Shown here: positions 1 to 7,673 of the stretch, piece by piece
Position numbering within the stretch: position 1 is the first letter of the stretch
Layout of the letters: each line of letters opens with the position of its first letter
DNA from: Idiomarina tyrosinivorans
Lineage (GTDB): Bacteria; Pseudomonadota; Gammaproteobacteria; Enterobacterales; Alteromonadaceae
Length of the DNA: 64,000 nucleotides
Direction of reading: 5' to 3'
Assembly: GCF_003987475.1 (NCBI RefSeq)
Contig: NZ_PIQH01000009.1
Span: 1 to 64,000, forward strand
Made by a program: the position numbers and the translations under genes
Notes under the pieces: model-generated
The model's database searches: none
Seen by the model: only the letters and a program-made list of their open reading frames with translations
Told to the model about the DNA's origin: nothing

Positions 1-7
1 ATATTGA

Positions 8-136
8 TTAGCGTCTCGTTGGGGCGCGGGGGCTCCGGTAAAAAGCATCTCTGGCCAGGGAGGGCCAGAGACTGAGCGGCCATGGATGGCTCGAGCGTCT
101 TTTTACCGGAGACACCGTGAACCAGCGGGACGCTGA
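8..136 (+). repeat. Multi-helix inverted-repeat element, possible structured RNA
   Basis: Three nested dyads fold this stretch. The outer helix pairs 8-22 with 122-136 (15 pairs, three of them G-U). The middle helix pairs 33-45 with 99-111 (13 perfect pairs, CTCCGGTAAAAAG). The apex holds two small hairpins: 49-56/63-70 (8 pairs, loop AGGGAG) and 78-81/88-91 (loop ATGGAT). The two hairpins look like diverged copies of GGCC-ANGGAN-GGCY. G-U pairs in the outer helix would become A-C mismatches on the other strand, so a + strand RNA is favoured. No start-bearing reading frame spans it. The rest of 137-284 shows nothing recognisable. It could be a dispersed intergenic repeat or an ncRNA; the identity is not known to me. 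Confidence 0.6.
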
Positions 137-284
137 GCACCAATCACCCCAGCGCCCACACCCCGAGTTTTCCCCCAACCCTGACGATGCCGCGAGCCTA
201 AGCTAGCAGCCGCGGTAAAGAATTGCCGACGCGCCCAAGCTCATCGCCGTGGTAGAGAGCAACCAATCCCTAGCCAGCAGGCAC

Positions 285-308
285 AAAAAAGCCCGCGGTG
301 AAGCGGGC
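285..308 (-). terminator. Rho-independent terminator of sodB
   Basis: Read on the minus strand, a perfect 6-bp GC stem (GCCCGC/GCGGGC, 303-308 with 291-296) with a six-base loop is followed by six T residues (285-290). It lies about 20 bases after the sodB stop codon, as expected for a monocistronic sodB transcript. Confidence 0.9.
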
Positions 309-328
309 TGTTGTTGGTTATCTCGCGT

Positions 329-910
329 TTAGGCGAAGTTTTTGTTCACGAAGTCCCAGTTTACTAGGCTCCAGAACGCGCCTAAGTAATTAGGGCGAGA
401 GTTACGGTAGTCGATGTAATAAGCGTGTTCCCAAACATCGACTGTCAACAGTGGAGTCATTCCGTCATGTGCAACTGGGGTGTCTGCGTTGCTAGTATTG
501 ACGATGTCGACAGAGCCGTCAGACTTTTTCACTAACCAAGTCCAGCCTGAACCGAAGTTACCTGCTGCTTGGGCGTTGAATTCTTCTTTGAATTTGTCGA
601 AAGAACCAAATTTGCTGTTAATTGCGTCAGCGATTGCGCCTGTTGCTTCACCGCCACCGTTCGGGCTTAGGCAGTTCCAGTAAAACGTGTGGTTCCACAC
701 TTGTGCGGCGTTGTTAAAGATGCCGCCTTTTTGTGATTTGATCAGATCTTCTAACGACTGACCTTCAAGATCCGTTCCTTTCACAGCATCGTTTAACTTG
801 CTGACGTAGGTCGCATGGTGTTTGCCGTAGTGGTATTCCAACGTTTCTGCTGAAATATGTGGCTCCAATGCGTTCTTCTCGTACGGAAGTGCTGGTAATT
901 CAAATGCCAT
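329..910 (-). CDS. sodB: Superoxide dismutase [Fe]
   Basis: Converts superoxide to oxygen and hydrogen peroxide in the cytoplasm. The 193-residue length is the usual one for bacterial FeSOD. The metal ligands His27, His74, Asp158 and His162 are visible, the last two in the motif [12 protein letters not shown]. Gln70 in [11 protein letters not shown] and the [10 protein letters not shown] segment are typical of the iron rather than the manganese form. The start is preceded by GGAG at good spacing. It is transcribed alone, divergently from grxD, between a candidate promoter at 986-1014 and the terminator at 285-308. Confidence 0.97.
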   Translation of the reverse strand: MAFELPALPYEKNALEPHISAETLEYHYGKHHATYVSKLNDAVKGTDLEGQSLEDLIKSQKGGIFNNAAQVWNHTFYWNCLSPNGGGEATGAIADAINSKFGSFDKFKEEFNAQAAGNFGSGWTWLVKKSDGSVDIVNTSNADTPVAHDGMTPLLTVDVWEHAYYIDYRNSRPNYLGAFWSLVNWDFVNKNFA

Positions 911-985
911 GATGTGTCTCCATAAGTTGTTGTGTGCTTTAGTCCGCTTATTCCTCTAGCCGACTTAAGTAATTATGCATTACGA

Positions 986-1014
986 GATATAAGGGCATCT
1001 GGTTCGCCTTTCAA
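986..1014 (-). promoter_or_regulatory. Candidate sigma-70 promoter of sodB
   Basis: On the minus strand TTGAAA (1009-1014) is separated by 17 bases from TATATC (986-991), upstream of sodB. The hexamers match 5/6 and 5/6 of the consensus. I saw no clear Fur box in the 200-base sodB-grxD intergenic region. Confidence 0.5.
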
Positions 1015-1124
1015 GGAGATTTTTTAGATTAAGGCAATAGTTTTTGTCTAACTGAACATTCGCCGAGGTCTGTGTTAAACTTATGCGCTAACTACATGTA
1101 GCACAAAGCGTTTGAGGTCGACTA

Positions 1125-1466
1125 ATGGAAACGCAAGACAAAATTAAGCAGCAAATTGCTGAAAACCCGATTCTTTTGTACATGAAAGGCTCTCCGAAGT
1201 TGCCGAGTTGTGGGTTCTCAGCGCAAGCGGTACAAGCCATGATGAGCTGTGGCCAAGCTTTCGCATACGTTGATATTTTGCAGAATCCTGATATTCGTGC
1301 GGAACTGCCAAAATATGCCAACTGGCCAACGTTCCCACAGTTGTGGGTGGAAGGCGAGCTAATCGGTGGTTGCGACATCATCTTGGAAATGTTCCAACAG
1401 GGTGAATTGCAAACGCTCATTTCTGAGGTTGCGGAGCGTCATCCTGCGCCGGAAGAAAAGTCATAA
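1125..1466 (+). CDS. grxD: Monothiol glutaredoxin, CGFS type (Grx4)
   Basis: Monothiol glutaredoxin that binds glutathione-ligated [2Fe-2S] clusters and takes part in Fe-S trafficking and iron sensing. The 113-residue protein carries the CGFS active site with Cys29, preceded by the conserved YMKGSPKLPSCGFS segment, then the WPTFPQLW and GGCDI glutathione-binding motifs. It is divergent from sodB and followed 90 bases later by a peroxiredoxin gene on the same strand. Family identity is secure. Confidence 0.96.
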   Translation: METQDKIKQQIAENPILLYMKGSPKLPSCGFSAQAVQAMMSCGQAFAYVDILQNPDIRAELPKYANWPTFPQLWVEGELIGGCDIILEMFQQGELQTLISEVAERHPAPEEKS

Positions 1467-1558
1467 TTGAGTAAAGCTTTTTGGGGGTTGTTTACGTAGT
1501 AAAGAGTCCCCATCTTTTTAGAGCAACAATTCTTTAAACTAAACAATGGAGTGAATCA

Positions 1559-2164
1559 ATGGGTGTATTAGTAGGTCGTAAAGCCCCAGATTTTACTGCT
1601 GCCGCGGTACTGGGAACGGGTGAAATTGTTGAAGACTTTAAATTGTCTGATGCAATCAAAGGCAAAAAAGCGGTAGTGTTCTTCTACCCACTAGACTTCA
1701 CCTTCGTTTGTCCATCTGAGTTGATCGCATTCGACAAGCGTTTAGACGAGTTCAAAAAGCGTGGCGTTGAGGTTATCGGTGTTTCTATCGATTCACAATT
1801 CACTCACAACGCATGGCGCAACACGTCAACCGACGACGGCGGTATTGGTCAAGTGAAATATCCGTTGGTTGCTGACGTACGTCACAGCATTTGCAAAGCG
1901 TATGACGTTGAGCACCCTGAAGCAGGTGTTGCTTTCCGTGGCTCTTTCTTAATTGACGAAGACGGTGTGGTACGTCACCAAGTCGTTAACGACTTGCCAT
2001 TGGGCCGTAACATCGACGAAATGTTGCGTATGGTCGACGCCCTGAACTTCCACCAAAAACATGGTGAAGTTTGCCCGGCAGGTTGGGAAGAAGGTAAAGA
2101 AGGTATGAAAGAAAACGCTGAAGGCGTGGCTGCATACCTTTCTAAAAACGCTGACAAGCTGTAA
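1559..2164 (+). CDS. Typical 2-Cys peroxiredoxin (AhpC/Prx1 type)
   Basis: Thiol peroxidase that reduces hydrogen peroxide and organic peroxides. The 201 residues contain the peroxidatic motif FTFVCPSE (Cys51) and the resolving Cys172 in EVCPAGW. GGIG at 94-97 resembles the motif seen in hyperoxidation-sensitive Prx enzymes, but the C-terminal YF partner motif is absent. The size and motifs fit the Prx1 branch often called AhpC/TSA. No ahpF lies beside it, so the reductant is probably thioredoxin or glutaredoxin; the neighbouring grxD is suggestive only. The start is supported by GGAG eight bases upstream, and a strong terminator follows. Confidence 0.93.
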   Translation: MGVLVGRKAPDFTAAAVLGTGEIVEDFKLSDAIKGKKAVVFFYPLDFTFVCPSELIAFDKRLDEFKKRGVEVIGVSIDSQFTHNAWRNTSTDDGGIGQVKYPLVADVRHSICKAYDVEHPEAGVAFRGSFLIDEDGVVRHQVVNDLPLGRNIDEMLRMVDALNFHQKHGEVCPAGWEEGKEGMKENAEGVAAYLSKNADKL

Positions 2165-2189
2165 GTCTAAGCGTTATCAAATAGAAAAG

Positions 2190-2218
2190 GGCGACATCCT
2201 CTGGGTGCCGCCTTTTTT
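2190..2218 (+). terminator. Rho-independent terminator after peroxiredoxin
   Basis: GGCG-A-CATCC pairs with GGGTG-C-CGCC around a TCT loop and is followed by six T residues. It sits about 25 bases after the peroxiredoxin stop, in the gap between convergent genes. Confidence 0.88.
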
Positions 2219-2224
2219 GTTGGG

Positions 2225-2917
2225 TTAAAAGTGGTATTTGATGAGCAAGTTAGCATTGCGCTCGTCGATGCCATCAATACCAAATTTATTGTTCCAAAAT
2301 ACGTATTCGATCCCCACATAGAGTTTATCATCACCCAATCCCACCAACGGCGCGATGTTGTACTTTAGCTGTGAGGTAAAGTTCATTTCAGCAGCATGGC
2401 CGTTACTCGCCGATGACCAGTCAATAAAACCATCGTAGTAAAGTGGGCCTAAGGCCAATCCCCAGGTTGTGGTGAGTTGGTAGTTACTCTCATAAAACTC
2501 GTTGCTGCGGCGATATAGGTTGAAGTTTAGGTAGTCAAAGCCTGGCGCCTTTACCCCGATACCCGGGCCTATTAGGTAGTTGTTAAAGCCGTCACCAAAC
2601 TCCCAAGTAGTCGCGACATAGAGCCCACTGATCCAATCATTACTCCAGTCGGTGACTTGTAGGCGCGGCGATAATTCACCGTAGGTTTCGGTAAAGCCAT
2701 TGTCAGATTCAATGCGGTCAACAAACAAAAAGCTGTCACCCCAAGAGGTTGCGGCAGTGTGCTCGAAAGTGAAAACTTGGCGATCGTTGTCACCCAACTC
2801 ATATTCACTACCGTTAAGGTAGGTTAGGCTGGCATCTTGCCAAATAATTTTCGCTTGAGCGGACGCGCAAAGTGCTAATCCGAAGGTAGCAGTGAGGGTT
2901 TTGATTAGGGTTCGCAT
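2225..2917 (-). CDS. Tsx/OmpK-family outer-membrane channel protein
   Basis: Predicted outer-membrane beta-barrel of 230 residues. A signal peptide with a basic start (MRTLIK), a hydrophobic core and an ASAQA cleavage site occupies the first 22 residues. Alternating aromatic strands follow, and the chain ends in a terminal Phe (IKYHF), the usual signature for assembly by the Bam machinery. The ELGDNDRQVFTFEHTA and WGDSFLFVD segments resemble the nucleoside-specific channel (Tsx)/OmpK family. The substrate is unknown: nucleosides are the family precedent, but no nucleoside genes are adjacent. It is followed by rnt on the same strand upstream, with a 30-base gap. Confidence 0.8.
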   Translation of the reverse strand: MRTLIKTLTATFGLALCASAQAKIIWQDASLTYLNGSEYELGDNDRQVFTFEHTAATSWGDSFLFVDRIESDNGFTETYGELSPRLQVTDWSNDWISGLYVATTWEFGDGFNNYLIGPGIGVKAPGFDYLNFNLYRRSNEFYESNYQLTTTWGLALGPLYYDGFIDWSSASNGHAAEMNFTSQLKYNIAPLVGLGDDKLYVGIEYVFWNNKFGIDGIDERNANLLIKYHF

Positions 2918-2946
2918 AGCAGTTCCTGTTTGGTTTTCTATAAAGT

Positions 2947-3600
2947 TTACTCTGTGGCAGACGATTCGTCATCGCCGAATGACCAGCCGCCTAACTGCTG
3001 CCAACGATTAACCATCCAACAAAATAACTCAGCGGTACGCTCGGTGTCGTAGTCTGCGGAATGGGCGTGCTTTTGGTCGAAATCAATTCCCGCCGCTTGG
3101 CAGGCTTTAACTAACACTGTTTGACCTAGCGTTAACGCCGCCAGTGAAGTGGTATCAAAGGTCACAAACGGGTGGAATGGGTTGCGTTTGATATTCGCCC
3201 GCTGCGCGGCTGCCATCATAAAAGAATGATCAAACGTGGCGTTGTGTCCCACCAATACGCAACGCTGACAGCCAGCCGCTTTCTGTGCTTTGCGAATGGG
3301 TTTGAACATTTCTTTTAGCACTTCGGCTTCAGCTTCGGCACCCCGCAAGGCACTGAATGGATCGATGCCGTTAAAATCGATGGCGGCTTGCTCAATGTTA
3401 GCGCCCTCGAAAGGCTCTACATGGTAGTGGAGCGTTTGCTTGGGAAATAATTGACCGTTATCGTCAAAATCTAAAATCACTGCTGCAATTTCTAACAGTG
3501 CATCGGTGCTCGCATTAAAGCCCGCCGTTTCGACATCAATGACCACGGGAAAGTAGCCGCGAAAGCGTTGTTTCATTAAGGTGTTTGGCGATTCGCTCAC
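2947..3600 (-). CDS. rnt: Ribonuclease T
   Basis: 3'-5' exoribonuclease that trims the CCA-proximal ends of tRNA and 5S/23S rRNA precursors. The 217-residue protein has the DEDDh exonuclease residues: Asp22 and Glu24 in [10 protein letters not shown], Asp124 in [10 protein letters not shown], and His180 with Asp185 in [13 protein letters not shown]. Length and motif spacing match the gammaproteobacterial RNase T family. It is divergent from motY across a 137-base promoter region. Confidence 0.97.
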   Translation of the reverse strand: MSESPNTLMKQRFRGYFPVVIDVETAGFNASTDALLEIAAVILDFDDNGQLFPKQTLHYHVEPFEGANIEQAAIDFNGIDPFSALRGAEAEAEVLKEMFKPIRKAQKAAGCQRCVLVGHNATFDHSFMMAAAQRANIKRNPFHPFVTFDTTSLAALTLGQTVLVKACQAAGIDFDQKHAHSADYDTERTAELFCWMVNRWQQLGGWSFGDDESSATE

Positions 3601-3672
3601 AGCGCCCCCTGATTGTCGGCGTAAAAGCGCTTATTATGGCAGATCCGATAGGCAATTTCTTCTTTGCTAGGC

Positions 3673-3699
3673 TAAAGAGATTGGATTTTAGGCCGATAA
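3673..3699 (+). promoter_or_regulatory. FliA (sigma-28) promoter of motY
   Basis: TAAA at 3673-3676, a 15-base spacer, then GCCGATAA at 3692-3699 is an exact match to the FliA consensus TAAA-N15-GCCGATAA. It ends 38 bases before the motY start, so motY is expected to belong to the late flagellar regulon. Confidence 0.88.
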
Positions 3700-3737
3700 A
3701 AAGTCAAAGAAAAATAGCGTAGCTTTAGGTGTGATCT

Positions 3738-4640
3738 ATGATAAAACTTGCGCAGTTAACCCTTGCCGTAGCTGTTGGCGCCACATTAAGTTGTGCAAGC
3801 GCTAGCGCAGCTGTTAGGCACTATGGGGCGAGTTTGGATAATTCTGAATGGCAACTCGCGCAAGCTTCACGATTACAGTGTGAGCTGTCCCATACCATTC
3901 CGCGCTACGGTAAGGTGGAATTTGTTAGCCGCGCCGGCAAGCAGTTAAATTTGACCATGCATATGGATATGCGCCAACTGCCAGACACTTATGGGGTTGC
4001 TAGTATTCGTTCGATTGCGCCGAAATGGCAGCCTGGGCACGGTGGTTACCGGCTCGGTGATATGCGCCTGTACAAGCAGTTCGATGGCGAACTATCGAAA
4101 GACCTTGCTTGGACACTGTTAAGCGAGCTGGAGAAAGGTCGCTTGCCAACATTCTTCTATCAAGATTGGTATAACCAACGCGATAAACTCACAGTGTCGT
4201 TATCTGCGGTAAATTTTCGTCCGCAATACGATGAATTTATGCAGTGTGTTGGGCAGTTATTACCCTTCAGTTTCGAAGATATTTCGTACACGGTATTGAC
4301 CTACCAGTCTGGTAATAAAGGGCTAACGACCAGCGCGAAGAAAAAATTGGCGCAAATTAGTCAATACTTGCAAGTGGATACCGATCTCGACTTGGTTCTT
4401 GTCGATTCTTACACCGATTCCTTCGGCGCGCGTTATCCAAACCAGCAACTGTCACAGCGTCGAGCCGATGAGATTAAGCAATTCTTCGTGCAACGCGGTG
4501 TTGCTGCTGATCGTATTATGACCGTAGGGCATGGTGAGAACCGTCCTATCGCCAGTAACGACGATAACCTTGGTCGCGATAAAAACCGTCGAGTTATCGT
4601 GCAACTATCAAAGCCAGACAACACGGGGTTAGCACTCTAA
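3738..4640 (+). CDS. motY: Sodium-type flagellar motor protein MotY
   Basis: Component of the T ring below the basal body, needed to anchor the PomA/PomB-type Na+-driven stator. The 300-residue precursor has a signal peptide ending near residue 24 (ASASA). An N-terminal MotY domain follows, with the characteristic CELSHTIPRYGKV, LPDTYGVA and ELEKGRLPTFFYQDWY segments. A C-terminal OmpA-like peptidoglycan-binding domain starts around residue 180 (YTDSFGARYPNQQLSQRRAD, GHGENRPIASN, GRDKNRRV). A FliA promoter lies upstream. The stator and flagellar genes are not in this window. Confidence 0.96.
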   Translation: MIKLAQLTLAVAVGATLSCASASAAVRHYGASLDNSEWQLAQASRLQCELSHTIPRYGKVEFVSRAGKQLNLTMHMDMRQLPDTYGVASIRSIAPKWQPGHGGYRLGDMRLYKQFDGELSKDLAWTLLSELEKGRLPTFFYQDWYNQRDKLTVSLSAVNFRPQYDEFMQCVGQLLPFSFEDISYTVLTYQSGNKGLTTSAKKKLAQISQYLQVDTDLDLVLVDSYTDSFGARYPNQQLSQRRADEIKQFFVQRGVAADRIMTVGHGENRPIASNDDNLGRDKNRRVIVQLSKPDNTGLAL

Positions 4641-4644
4641 CCCC
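4625..4644. terminator. Perfect hairpin between convergent motY and nth
   Basis: GGGGTTAG-CACT-CTAACCCC forms an 8-bp perfect stem that contains the motY stop codon and abuts the nth stop. Neither strand has a following T run, so it may act as a weak terminator or an mRNA 3'-end stabiliser rather than a standard intrinsic terminator. Confidence 0.5.
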
Positions 4645-5280
4645 TCAATCGCTGGTCTTGTCTTTAAACTCACACAAATCTTCAATAATACAAGAGCCAC
4701 AACGCGGCTTGCGGGCAATACAGGTGTAGCGGCCGTGCAGAATCAGCCAGTGGTGGACATCCACTTTAAATTCCGCTGGTACCACTTTCAGTAATTTTTG
4801 CTCGACTTGGTTAACGTTTTTCCCTGGCGCTAGTTTGGTGCGATTAGACACCCGGAAAATGTGCGTATCGACGGCGATGGTAGGCCAGCCAAAAGCGGTA
4901 TTCAAGACCACGTTGGCGGTTTTCCTGCCAACCCCCGGCAACGACTCTAACACTTCACGGTTTTCCGGTACTTCACCATCATATTCAGCGACCAAGCGTT
5001 GACAGGTTTTGATCACATTCTCGGCCTTGGCGTTAAACAGCCCGATGGTTTTGATGTACTGCTTAAGGCCGTCTACGCCGAGCGCTGCCATACTGTACGC
5101 GTCAGGCGCGACAGGGAATAACTTGCGGGTCGCTTTGTTCACGCCAACATCCGTCGCCTGAGCGGAGAGGATAACTGCTATCAGCAGTTGAAAAGGCGTG
5201 TCATATTCTAATTCAGTGGTTGGCTTTGGATTGTTGTCCCGCAACCGACTGAGAATTTCGATACGTTTCTGTTGATTCAT
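4645..5280 (-). CDS. nth: Endonuclease III
   Basis: Bifunctional DNA glycosylase/AP lyase that removes oxidised pyrimidines in base-excision repair. The 211 residues show the helix-hairpin-helix segment LESLPGVGRKTANVV with catalytic Lys120, catalytic Asp138 in IAVDTHIFRVSNR, and the [4Fe-4S] cluster cysteines 187, 194, 197 and 203 at the C-terminus. It is the last gene of the rsx operon, 15 bases after rsxE, the usual arrangement in gammaproteobacteria. Confidence 0.98.
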   Translation of the reverse strand: MNQQKRIEILSRLRDNNPKPTTELEYDTPFQLLIAVILSAQATDVGVNKATRKLFPVAPDAYSMAALGVDGLKQYIKTIGLFNAKAENVIKTCQRLVAEYDGEVPENREVLESLPGVGRKTANVVLNTAFGWPTIAVDTHIFRVSNRTKLAPGKNVNQVEQKLLKVVPAEFKVDVHHWLILHGRYTCIARKPRCGSCIIEDLCEFKDKTSD

Positions 5281-5295
5281 AACGACTAATTGTTG

Positions 5296-5985
5296 TTATT
5301 GTGCCGTCACGCGAGCGCGCTCGACCGATTTCTGTGGTTGCTCTGCGTGCATTTTCTGGCGTTTATCAATGACATTTTTTGCGGCAATAATGAAACCCAT
5401 GGTAATAAAGGCGCCAGGTGGCAAAATCGCCAGTAGTAACGGGTAATCAATTTGAAATAATTCAATTTTAAGCGACGCCGCCCAAGGACCGAGCAATAAT
5501 TCTGCCCCTGCGAACAATGTGCCGTTACCCAATATTTCGCGAATGGCTCCCAGCAACACCAGCACACAAGTGAAGCCTAAGCCCATAGCAAAGCCGTCAA
5601 ATAACGATGTTTGCCAAGGGTTCTTGGATGCGTAGGCTTCGGCGCGGCCGATAATCGCACAGTTAGTGACGATAAGTGGAATAAAGATACCCAGTGCTTG
5701 GTATAAGCCATAAACGTAGGCATTCATCAGCAACTGAATAACGGTTACCAGTGCAGCGATGACCATCACAAATACTGGAATGCGGATTTCATCCGGTACC
5801 CACTGGCGTACCAATGAGACAATTAAATTCGAGCCCATCAGCACAGCGAGAGTCGCAAGCCCCAAGCCAAGAGCATTAGTGACTGTCGAGGTCACTGCCA
5901 ACAGCGGGCAGAGCCCGAGCAGCTGCACGAGTGCTGGATTATTAGACCATAACCCTTGTTTAGCTAATTGTTGATACTCACTCAT
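5296..5985 (-). CDS. rsxE: Rnf/Rsx electron transport complex subunit E
   Basis: Integral membrane subunit of the Rnf/Rsx ion-motive ferredoxin:NAD+ oxidoreductase (SoxR-reducing) complex. The 229-residue protein has about six hydrophobic segments and the conserved [16 protein letters not shown] and [16 protein letters not shown] motifs; RsxA and RsxE are homologous. I chose the internal Met (MSEYQQLAK) because it matches the family start and overlaps the rsxG end by 8 bases. An upstream in-frame extension through the rsxG region is not credible. Confidence 0.95.
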   Translation of the reverse strand: MSEYQQLAKQGLWSNNPALVQLLGLCPLLAVTSTVTNALGLGLATLAVLMGSNLIVSLVRQWVPDEIRIPVFVMVIAALVTVIQLLMNAYVYGLYQALGIFIPLIVTNCAIIGRAEAYASKNPWQTSLFDGFAMGLGFTCVLVLLGAIREILGNGTLFAGAELLLGPWAASLKIELFQIDYPLLLAILPPGAFITMGFIIAAKNVIDKRQKMHAEQPQKSVERARVTAQ

Positions 5986-6616
5986 GATGTTGCTCCTGAC
6001 AGTGCGGCAAGTTATCACTGTAAACCTTTTCAGGATTCGCTTTAATAAATTCAACGGCGCGTTCCACCGCACCGACAACCGCCCGCGGCGTGATCGTGGC
6101 CCCAGTAAATTGGTCAAACATGCCACCGTCGCGTTTTACCGCCCAACGGTCATCGTCCGCACCTTTTACGGTTTTGCCATTAAACTCGTTAATCCAATCA
6201 CTCTTGCGCGTTTCAATTTTATCGCCAAGGCCAGGTGTTTCTTTGTGTTCAAGTACTCGTACGCCCATAACATAGCCGCTGTTATCCACCGCAACCAACA
6301 GCCGAATAGCGCCGGAATAACCGTTCGGTGCGGTCACTTGCATAGCCACTGCTTGCGGTTTTTGCGCTAGCCACGCGCGATACAGTGTCGACGGTTGCTG
6401 CGCTTGCGGTAACGTGAGCAACCGGCAGCTTTGGTACAAGTCGTTGTCATGCCGAGCCGGCGGGATAATTTGATTCAAGGTACTGAGTAGCTGTTGCTGC
6501 GCCTGTCGCTCTATCTGCGACGCAGTGAGCTTTTCGGTGCCGACCACTAACGCCGTAGCAATGACGGCGAATAGTGCCAGAATCAAGCCATTTTTTCGCA
6601 TGTTACTGAGCGTCAT
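5978..6616 (-). CDS. rsxG: Rnf/Rsx complex subunit G, FMN-carrying
   Basis: Periplasm-facing subunit with one N-terminal membrane anchor (about residues 8-27) and an FMN-binding domain. The flavinylation motif TGATIT is visible at 171-176, with Thr174 as the expected attachment site by comparison with RnfG/NqrC. At 212 residues the length is normal. It overlaps rsxD by 4 bases and rsxE by 8, consistent with translational coupling. FMN attachment would need an ApbE flavin transferase, which is not encoded here. Confidence 0.95.
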   Translation of the reverse strand: MTLSNMRKNGLILALFAVIATALVVGTEKLTASQIERQAQQQLLSTLNQIIPPARHDNDLYQSCRLLTLPQAQQPSTLYRAWLAQKPQAVAMQVTAPNGYSGAIRLLVAVDNSGYVMGVRVLEHKETPGLGDKIETRKSDWINEFNGKTVKGADDDRWAVKRDGGMFDQFTGATITPRAVVGAVERAVEFIKANPEKVYSDNLPHCQEQHHE

Positions 6617-7671
6617 GCTGAACCTCCATGGCCATATACTGTAGGACGAGTATAACGGTCAATAATAGGTACGCAGAGGTTTGCTAGGAGTACCGCAAAT
6701 GCCATGCCATCTGGGTAACCGCCAAAACTGCGGATAAGCCAAACCAGCAAACCAATTAATAGCCCAAAGATCCAGCGACCTTTATTTGAGGTGGCCGCGG
6801 AAACCGGATCGGTGGCAATAAAAAATGCGCCAAGCATGGTTGCGCCACTCAGCACATGTGTCACTGGACCTAACATTTGGTCGGGACTAATGCTGTGAGC
6901 GATTAACGCGGGTGCAGCGACTCCGACAATGACCCCTAACGGGATATGCCAAGAGATGATTCGCTGTTGCAGGAGCACTAAGCCGCCGACTAAATAGGCG
7001 ACATTCACCCACTGCCAACCAACGCCAGCGATACCTTGGAAAACCGATTTCGCGGTCAATTCAGATAAGGTGTAGCCTTGGGTCAGTCCGGTTTTGACGG
7101 TATCTAATGGTGTTGCCATAGTGACACCGTCAATCCCGGTTCGCAGTTGTTCTACGCTAAAACCTGACGGCGTGTACTCAAATACAATAACGTGGAGGGT
7201 TTGCCACAGGCTTAAATCGTTATCGCTGAGTGTTGCTGGCGGCAACCAGCTAGTCATTTGCACTGGGAACGACACGAGTAATAGCACATAGCCGACCATT
7301 GCCGGATTGAAAATGTTCTGTCCCAACCCCCCGTACACTTGCTTGGCAACAATAATCGCAAAAGCCACACCAATCACTATCACCCACCACGGAGCCAACG
7401 GCGGAATACTGATCGCCAACAGCACTGCGGTGACCAATGCACTATTATCTTTTAAGCTGGCCAGAGCCGGGCGATTCCGTGTTTGCAACGCAATTGCTTC
7501 TGTAGCCCAAGCGGTGACGATGGCCAGTAGCAATTGGAAAAGCACACCCCAACCAAAGAAGAACAGTTGCACCAATACTCCTGGTATCGCTGCCAATAAC
7601 ACCCAACGCATCACATCGGAAGTTTGTCGGCGATTGTGCTCATGCGGGGAAGACGCAATAAAAAATGACAT
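6613..7671 (-). CDS. rsxD: Rnf/Rsx complex subunit D
   Basis: Polytopic membrane subunit (352 residues) homologous to NqrB. It has repeated hydrophobic helices, the NIFNPAMVGY motif and a covalent-FMN site in DGVTMATPLD (Thr184), plus the C-terminal FIATDPVSAAT signature. It lies between rsxC (2-base gap) and rsxG (overlap) in the standard order A-B-C-D-G-E. Confidence 0.96.
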   Translation of the reverse strand: MSFFIASSPHEHNRRQTSDVMRWVLLAAIPGVLVQLFFFGWGVLFQLLLAIVTAWATEAIALQTRNRPALASLKDNSALVTAVLLAISIPPLAPWWVIVIGVAFAIIVAKQVYGGLGQNIFNPAMVGYVLLLVSFPVQMTSWLPPATLSDNDLSLWQTLHVIVFEYTPSGFSVEQLRTGIDGVTMATPLDTVKTGLTQGYTLSELTAKSVFQGIAGVGWQWVNVAYLVGGLVLLQQRIISWHIPLGVIVGVAAPALIAHSISPDQMLGPVTHVLSGATMLGAFFIATDPVSAATSNKGRWIFGLLIGLLVWLIRSFGGYPDGMAFAVLLANLCVPIIDRYTRPTVYGHGGSA

Positions 7672-7673
7672 GG

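Noticed and set aside
11-133. Integron attC site interpretation of the 5' element
   Set aside because: The GTTRRRY core motif is not matched (GTTGGGG) and no integrase or cassette genes are seen.
42-206. Stop-free stretch across the 5' repeat element
   Set aside because: It has no upstream start codon and the constraint is explained by base pairing rather than coding.
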